Source: Hahella sp. HN01
GTDB lineage: Bacteria > Pseudomonadota > Gammaproteobacteria > Pseudomonadales > Oleiphilaceae
Length of the DNA: 64,000 nt
Assembly (NCBI RefSeq): GCF_018986435.1
Contig: NZ_JAHMIN010000004.1
Span: forward strand, 109,574 to 173,573
Direction of reading: 5' to 3'
How positions within the stretch are numbered: the stretch's first letter is position 1; the number at the start of each line of letters is the position of its first letter. The translations under genes and the position numbers were made by a program. This document shows positions 60,940 through 64,000 of the stretch, piece by piece. The notes beneath the pieces were generated by a model. That model was given only the letters and a program-made list of their open reading frames with translations. It was not told the DNA's origin and searched no databases.

Positions 60940-62271
60940 CTATTTAGTCGTAGAGGCCAGTCCGCTGGAGTCGCCGTTGGCTTCCAGGTACGGGTCTTGC
61001 CACCACTTGTCGTCCTTGGGTAAGGGCGACGTCAACGATCCCAGAAACGCCACCAATTGCGCTAGCTCTTCTTCCGTCAAGCCTAAGGGAATGATGTCGA
61101 AGTGCGGGCGGCTGGGGTGTTGCTCGCGGTCGTAGTAGGGCGGTTTGGGTTTGTTATAGTGCTGCACCACATCCTGCAGCGTTGCGAACTGTCCCGCCTG
61201 CATGTAAGGCGCGGTCGCCGCCACATTACGCAGACTGGGCGTCTTGAAGGCGCCGACCAGCTCTGGTCCCTGTTTCTTCAGAAACGCCATTTCCTCGCAC
61301 TGTTCCAGCTCAGCGTCGCTGACGGGAGACAGGCAGGTGAACTCATTCTTGGTGAGGTCGTTGACGCCTTGGAAGCGACCCAGGTCGACCTGTTTTACGT
61401 CCGGTTCCGGCGCGCCGATATTGTGGAATTCAAAGTTGGTGAACAATGGGCCGTTATGGCAACTGGCGCAGTTCGCCTTGCCCATGAACAGACGCATGCC
61501 CTGAATTTCATCTGCGCTCATGACGGTCTTGAGTTTGTCCTCGCCGGCTTTTTTCTCCAACAGATCAATAAACTGGTCGAAGCGGGCAGGGGGCAGCTTG
61601 AGCTTGCGCTCGTAGGCCATGATGGCTTTGCCCATATTGGCGAACACCCGGTTGACCGCTTCCTGTTGAGCGGCGCTGAGTTGCGACCAGTTCTTCTCCG
61701 CGTCACCGGCGACTTTAGGGCTGGCGGGGAGAGTCAGGCCGGAGACGGCGTCGAGATCATTGGCGTCGCCGAACAGTTTGACGTATTCCTCACGGTAGTC
61801 CGTCGCCATGGCTTTGGCCGCGCTGGTGCGATCAAGGCCGTGTTCGTTCTGATCCTCCATTGGCGACAGCGCCTGCGCCCACAGGCTGTCCGTGCGGCCG
61901 TCCCAAAATTGCCAGGGGCCATAGATGGCGCCGGGAATAGAAGGTGCGCTGCGACGGGTGGTTCCGATGGCTTGAGACTGCGGCAGGCCATCCGTGAAAT
62001 ATAGCTGCGGGTTATGGCACTGCGCACAGGAGACTTGTCCGTTGCCGCTCAGGCTGCGGTCAAAGAAAAGCATGCGGCCCAGCTCGGCGGCTTCTTCATT
62101 ATCCGCGTATTTATTGCTGGGCGCGGCGGGCAGCTCGGGAAGAGCGGACAGGGAGAATCTGGCGATAAAGTCCCGGTCCGCATCAGTAAACTGGTAGACG
62201 TCCGAGGCGGCGACAGCAATGCTGGATATCGCCGCCAGCACGCCTGCTGCGATATGTTTGATCCTCAACAT
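60940..62271 (-). CDS. Di-heme cytochrome c peroxidase, MauG/CcpA family
   Basis: 443 residues with a signal peptide (to about residue 22). Two heme c sites are present: CAQCH (Cys82, Cys85, His86) and CASCH (Cys268, Cys271, His272). Di-heme enzymes of this family reduce hydrogen peroxide in the periplasm, or oxidise protein residues as MauG does. It is the second gene of a unit with the YtkA/FixH-like gene, eight bases downstream of it. The paired gene and a C-terminal tail unlike classic CcpA leave room for a specialised substrate. Confidence 0.9.
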   Translation of the reverse strand: MLRIKHIAAGVLAAISSIAVAASDVYQFTDADRDFIARFSLSALPELPAAPSNKYADNEEAAELGRMLFFDRSLSGNGQVSCAQCHNPQLYFTDGLPQSQAIGTTRRSAPSIPGAIYGPWQFWDGRTDSLWAQALSPMEDQNEHGLDRTSAAKAMATDYREEYVKLFGDANDLDAVSGLTLPASPKVAGDAEKNWSQLSAAQQEAVNRVFANMGKAIMAYERKLKLPPARFDQFIDLLEKKAGEDKLKTVMSADEIQGMRLFMGKANCASCHNGPLFTNFEFHNIGAPEPDVKQVDLGRFQGVNDLTKNEFTCLSPVSDAELEQCEEMAFLKKQGPELVGAFKTPSLRNVAATAPYMQAGQFATLQDVVQHYNKPKPPYYDREQHPSRPHFDIIPLGLTEEELAQLVAFLGSLTSPLPKDDKWWQDPYLEANGDSSGLASTTK

Positions 62272-62279
62272 ACAGCCCT

Positions 62280-63221
62280 CTAGAGTACGAGATTGAACAC
62301 GATAGTGTCGGATTTGCCTTGGGCGGTAACGTCAAACTGAATGACCCACCAACCCGCCATCTGGAACTTGACGCCGTCCACTTTATACACGCCGGGAGCG
62401 GACTCCGCGGTGATGCGGGGTTGCGTCGGCAGACCGTGAACGTGGCCTGGCATATGGCCGGAGAATTCAATCTTGGCGTCGGTGATGGGTTCGCCGTTCA
62501 TGTCCGACAACAGGAAGTTCCACTTGTGAATCTCGTTCAGTGGCGTTAGCGGTTCGGGAGAGCCTTCTGTTAGAGGCTCAATATGCGCAAAGAAATTGAG
62601 GTCGCGGGACGCCTGGAAAGTGCGAATATCCAGGTCCGCCGGGGCTTGCTGTCCAGTCATCGCCGGGATTTCCAGGCTCATGGAGTCCGGCTTCACGGTT
62701 TCCGGCGTAGCGGTCATGCGATTCAACATGGAAGGATGAACGCTACGAATCTGCGTGTTATGGGCGAGCATCTGATTGTGAGACGTCTGCAAACGCATGG
62801 GGCCGGTCAGTTTCACCCAATCGCTCCACTGCCGAATGAAGCCTTCTTCAATCAGCGCCAGGGCGTAATTCTTCAATTTGGAGCTGCTTTCACGCAGGTC
62901 TGCGCCCTGTTTCTGCCAAAGCTCCAACTGGCTGTTCAGCATATCGATTGACTGGCCAAAGGAGTCTTTCTGTTTCTTGTCTTTCAAAGACCTTTCCACC
63001 ACCCGCATTTCATTCACCTGTTTGCGGATGTGGCTGGCGTTGCGAAGAACGTTGACCGAGTTTTGCTCCAGCTCTTGCGCTTCAGTAAGCAGGCGACTGG
63101 CGACCTGCATGGATAAATTGGAGATTTCAGTTTCGGGGGCGGGCGCCTGCGCGGGGTCTTCAGCGGTGGCGACACCCGGCATTAGGGTGAGCAACAAAAA
63201 AACTTGGGCAATGTGTTTCAT
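62280..63221 (-). CDS. Secreted protein with a YtkA/FixH-like C-terminal domain
   Basis: 313 residues. A signal peptide (about 1-20, VATA) leads to a helical, Gln/Leu-rich region (about 35-130) and a beta-rich C-terminal domain (about 225-313). That domain has the motif H-M-P-G-H-V-H-G (His256, Met257, His260, His262) and PTQPRITAESAPGVYKV, matching YtkA/FixH-type domains, some of which bind copper. The N-terminal half is not recognised. It precedes the di-heme peroxidase by eight bases, so the two proteins likely act together in the periplasm. Confidence 0.75.
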   Translation of the reverse strand: MKHIAQVFLLLTLMPGVATAEDPAQAPAPETEISNLSMQVASRLLTEAQELEQNSVNVLRNASHIRKQVNEMRVVERSLKDKKQKDSFGQSIDMLNSQLELWQKQGADLRESSSKLKNYALALIEEGFIRQWSDWVKLTGPMRLQTSHNQMLAHNTQIRSVHPSMLNRMTATPETVKPDSMSLEIPAMTGQQAPADLDIRTFQASRDLNFFAHIEPLTEGSPEPLTPLNEIHKWNFLLSDMNGEPITDAKIEFSGHMPGHVHGLPTQPRITAESAPGVYKVDGVKFQMAGWWVIQFDVTAQGKSDTIVFNLVL

Positions 63222-63376
63222 GAACAGTCCATCTTTATGTATTCCCTTCAGTTCCCCTTTCTTGCTCTGCGGGGGCGATCTACGTCGCCTTGGGGAAACT
63301 TCTCTGAAGAGCTTCTTATTTTATTTGGGTTCGGGGCTGGCGACGCTATTGCGCCGACAAGTCCCGATATAAACGA

Positions 63377-63411
63377 AAACAGGGGCAAGTCTCCCCAACT
63401 TGCCCCTTTAT
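63377..63411 (-). terminator. Terminator after the P-domain gene
   Basis: AGGGGCAAGT and ACTTGCCCCT form a perfect 10-bp stem with a seven-base loop. On the - strand it is followed by GTTTTCGTTT. It lies just beyond the stop of the partial gene at 63428. Confidence 0.85.
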
Positions 63412-63427
63412 CCGATCAGCCGGTCAG

Positions 63428-64000
63428 TTAGAACTTAACGCCCCAACTGTTCAGCGTGCCTGTATCGCGTCTGGCCTGATCCTTGACCCGAAGCTTCCAC
63501 TGTCCTGCGGAGTCTTTAGCGCCGACGTCGACGCTGAAGGTCTGCTGGATGTTGTCAGCGGAGCCGCCAGTGCGGTTATGCAGGTTGAACACAGTTCCAT
63601 CCGGATGCAGCAGGTCCACCACCAGGTCGCCTTTGTAGGTGTGGGTGATGTCCACGGTGACGCTGACTGTGCCGGAAGCGCCGGAGCGGGTCACGTCAAT
63701 CGGGCTGCTGATGCCGGTTCCGTTGTTATCCGGAATGGCGAATGGAGTGGTGTTCTCGTAGCTGTCTGGATCAGTGGGCGGTTCGCCGCCATCGCCGATT
63801 TCAACCGTATAGTCTTCCACTTCACCGTAGTTGAAGGTGCCGCAAGGGCTGGGCGCTGCGTTGTAACGCATGGCCACGCGCATACGGGTTTTGCCTTCAG
63901 CCGCAGAGGCTGGAATGTTCAGAGAACCGGTTACTGGAGACGAGGAAGCGCTGCCGGAGCTGAACACTTCTTCACCGCTGTCTTCGAAGTCGCCGTCGCC
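63428..64000 (-). CDS. Secreted protein C-terminal part with GEVEDY and P domains (partial)
   Basis: About 190 residues in a frame still open at base 64000, so the gene starts beyond the window. The first half ends in the FNYGEVEDYTVEI signature of the GEVEDY domain common in secreted bacterial proteins. After a Pro/Gly/Asp linker, the second half is a proprotein-convertase P domain (PFAIPDNNGTG..., KGDLVVDLLHPDGT, WGVKF at the end). Such tails follow catalytic domains of secreted proteases of the M4, S8 or S1 type. The catalytic domain is not in view, so the enzyme class is not known. Confidence 0.8.
   Translation of the reverse strand, partial: GDGDFEDSGEEVFSSGSASSSPVTGSLNIPASAAEGKTRMRVAMRYNAAPSPCGTFNYGEVEDYTVEIGDGGEPPTDPDSYENTTPFAIPDNNGTGISSPIDVTRSGASGTVSVTVDITHTYKGDLVVDLLHPDGTVFNLHNRTGGSADNIQQTFSVDVGAKDSAGQWKLRVKDQARRDTGTLNSWGVKF

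Overview
The window reads as one contiguous stretch of chromosome from a marine gammaproteobacterium. Housekeeping gene order (asd-fimV-truA-trpF, accD-folC-dedD-cvpA-purF-metZ, ftsK-lolA-rarA-crcB-serS-cysG) matches the Pseudomonas/Oceanospirillales pattern. Adding PHA synthesis, a GH9/GH48 cellulase pair and a T6SS-type FHA protein makes a Hahella-like organism the best fit; the species assignment is inference. No rRNA, tRNA, CRISPR array, insertion sequence or prophage was seen.

Layout. 1-4014: end of an MFS transporter, phasin and class I PHA synthase, then a LysR regulator divergent from leucine biosynthesis. 4216-8653: leuC-leuD-leuB and asd. 9197-30530: fimV, truA, trpF-trpB-trpA, accD, folC, a dedD-like SPOR gene, cvpA, purF, metZ, then ftsK, lolA, rarA, crcB, serS and cysG, nearly all on the + strand. 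30605-34592 (- strand): modE-modA-modB-modC plus a RibD-like deaminase, behind a perfect ModE-type palindrome. 34965-45334: mixed accessory region with an orphan TagH-like FHA protein, a chemotaxis receptor, a diguanylate cyclase broken by an out-of-frame deletion, an AT-rich Rhs/YD-type secreted protein, an HD-GYP phosphodiesterase, a DUF1360-like membrane protein, a tiny Arg-rich protein and an orphan KdpE-like regulator.

46040-60783 looks like one carbohydrate-use block. Secreted GH9 and GH48 cellulases carry matching C-terminal modules ending in CBM2. A LacI-family repressor gene separates them from a sugar operon: periplasmic binding protein, ABC ATPase, permease, zinc polyol dehydrogenase, FGGY kinase and transaldolase. 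Palindromes sharing TGnnAACGTTnnCA lie upstream of the GH9 gene and, in two identical copies plus one degenerate copy, upstream of the sugar operon. The simplest reading is that one LacI-type regulator ties cellulose breakdown to uptake and oxidation of a sugar or polyol that then enters the pentose phosphate pathway. The transported substrate is not determined.

60940-64000 (- strand): a di-heme peroxidase (MauG/CcpA type) in an operon with a secreted YtkA/FixH-like protein, then the C-terminal end of a secreted protein with GEVEDY and P domains that runs off the window. The less ordinary points are the shared LacI-type operators, a possible A-B-A'-B' RNA fold upstream of the cellulases, the disrupted diguanylate cyclase, a CysG with altered dehydrogenase residues, a duplicated modE start site, and the di-heme peroxidase/YtkA pair.
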